Source: Paracraurococcus sp049315625 (lineage in GTDB: Bacteria > Pseudomonadota > Alphaproteobacteria > Acetobacterales > Acetobacteraceae). Taken from it: a stretch of DNA of 7,627 nt. The DNA lies in the NCBI GenBank assembly GCA_049315625.1, contig JBMOJU010000263.1:1-7627 (forward strand), written 5' to 3'. The notes beneath the pieces were generated by a model that did no database searches, was not told the origin of the DNA, and worked only from the letters and a program-made list of their open reading frames with translations. Shown here in pieces: positions 7,054 through 7,627 of the stretch. The translations under genes and the position numbers were made by a program. Position 1 is the stretch's first letter. Every line of letters starts with the position of its first letter.

Positions 7054-7477
7054 AGACCCGCCCGCCGGCCATCGCCCCTCCCGCCGGGGCCGTGGCCGGC
7101 AGCGCCACCCGGGCCAGCGCTTCGGCCAGCTGGGTCAGGGCGAAGGGCTTCAACAGCAGGGCGGTCGGGCTTTCGCCGGCCTCCGCCAGAAGCTGCGCGC
7201 CCGCCGGAGGCAGCCAGCCGGTCATCATCACCACCGGCAGGTCCGGCCGGTCCGCCCGCAGCAGCGGGATCAGTTCGAGGCCCGAGAGGCGGGGCATCGC
7301 CAGATCGGTGATCAGCACGTCGAAGGGCAGGGCGGCAGCGATGCCGAGTGCGGTCTCGCCATCCGCCGCATGCACCACCGCATGACCCAGTTCGGTGAGC
7401 GCATCGCCGACCACCAGCGCGGCCAGGCTCTCATCCTCAGCCAACAGGACCCGCAGGCCCTTGCTGCCACTCGCCAT
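7052..7477 (-). CDS. Single-domain response regulator (CheY-like receiver)
   Basis: A 141-residue protein made almost entirely of one receiver domain. The first strand is RVLLAEDE with the acidic pair Glu14-Asp15. The phosphoacceptor is Asp58 in DVLITDLAMPRLSG, followed by the conserved Thr86 (VVMMTGW) and Lys110 (LLLKPF), so all catalytic residues of the family are intact. There is no DNA-binding or enzymatic output domain; about 15 Ala/Gly/Pro-rich residues follow. Such stand-alone receivers act by protein contact or as phosphorelay intermediates. The start ATG 7477 is chosen over GTG 7495 because GGAGG (7483-7487) lies 5 nt upstream of it. LKPFALTQLAEAL resembles receivers attached to or paired with hybrid histidine kinases, but no kinase is visible in the window, so the partner is unknown. 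Confidence 0.92.
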   Translation of the reverse strand: MASGSKGLRVLLAEDESLAALVVGDALTELGHAVVHAADGETALGIAAALPFDVLITDLAMPRLSGLELIPLLRADRPDLPVVMMTGWLPPAGAQLLAEAGESPTALLLKPFALTQLAEALARVALPATAPAGGAMAGGRV

Positions 7478-7480
7478 CCG

Positions 7481-7487
7481 CTCCTCC
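7481..7487 (-). promoter_or_regulatory. Shine-Dalgarno deciding the response regulator start
   Basis: On the minus strand GGAGGAG ends 3 nt before ATG 7477, leaving 5 nt between its GGAGG core and the start. It lies inside the longer frame from GTG 7495, which makes that start unlikely. Confidence 0.65.
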
Positions 7488-7600
7488 GTCGCCACTGCCC
7501 CCGGCTGGGTGGCATGATGGTTGCGCCGCCGCGTCGTGGCGCGTCACGCCTCCGCGATGATTGAATACGAACGGTGAAATTGCGCGAATTCGGATAGGTC

Positions 7601-7627
7601 GTGTCGCATTTGCTGCGGTTCGGGATG
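7601..7627 (+). CDS. Possible start of a gene running off the right edge
   Basis: GTG 7601 opens a frame to the window end (MSHLLRFGM), with GGATAGG (7592-7598) just upstream as a possible ribosome site and an in-frame stop TAG immediately before it (7595-7597). Nine codons are too few to identify anything, and the ATG at 7625 is another candidate. The stretch 7478-7600 otherwise shows no gene and no promoter I can defend. Confidence 0.15.

Overview
The window is GC-rich and reads as chromosomal DNA of an alphaproteobacterium. The RpoD C-terminus, a K+-insensitive H+-pyrophosphatase, a GNAT enzyme and small charged proteins of types common in alphaproteobacteria all point that way. Acetobacteraceae (Roseomonas-like) is my best guess, but this is inference from protein style, not a search result.

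Layout, left to right. (1) Positions 1-464 hold the 3' end of rpoD (primary sigma factor), followed 28 bp later by a GNAT acetyltransferase (493-1065) and a lipoprotein of unknown function (1134-1895), all on the + strand. (2) Positions 2082-3133 form a cold-shock cluster: csp1, a 70-aa conserved hypothetical gene, a 57-aa charged gene, then csp2. Each csp gene is preceded by a 19-nt hairpin that ends exactly 29 nt before its ATG; the two hairpins differ by changes that keep pairing intact. (3) A strong intrinsic terminator (3195-3230) separates this cluster from the convergent minus-strand hppA (3348-5465), a membrane-bound proton-pumping pyrophosphatase. (4) Divergent from hppA is an exported alpha/beta hydrolase of the MetX (homoserine O-acetyltransferase) type (5702-6877). 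(5) Positions 6882-7053 are gene-free and packed with hairpins and palindromes. (6) A single-domain response regulator lies on the minus strand (7052-7477). The last 150 bp hold no clear gene, though a + strand gene may begin at 7601.

Most genes look like ordinary core or lineage-conserved genes, with no sign of an integrated mobile element, CRISPR array, tRNA or rRNA. The most interesting signals are in the non-coding RNA-level structure. These are the duplicated, covarying hairpin leader of the two csp genes, a possible alternative-fold spacer in front of the 70-aa gene, and a dense REP-like hairpin block between the two convergent genes near the right end.
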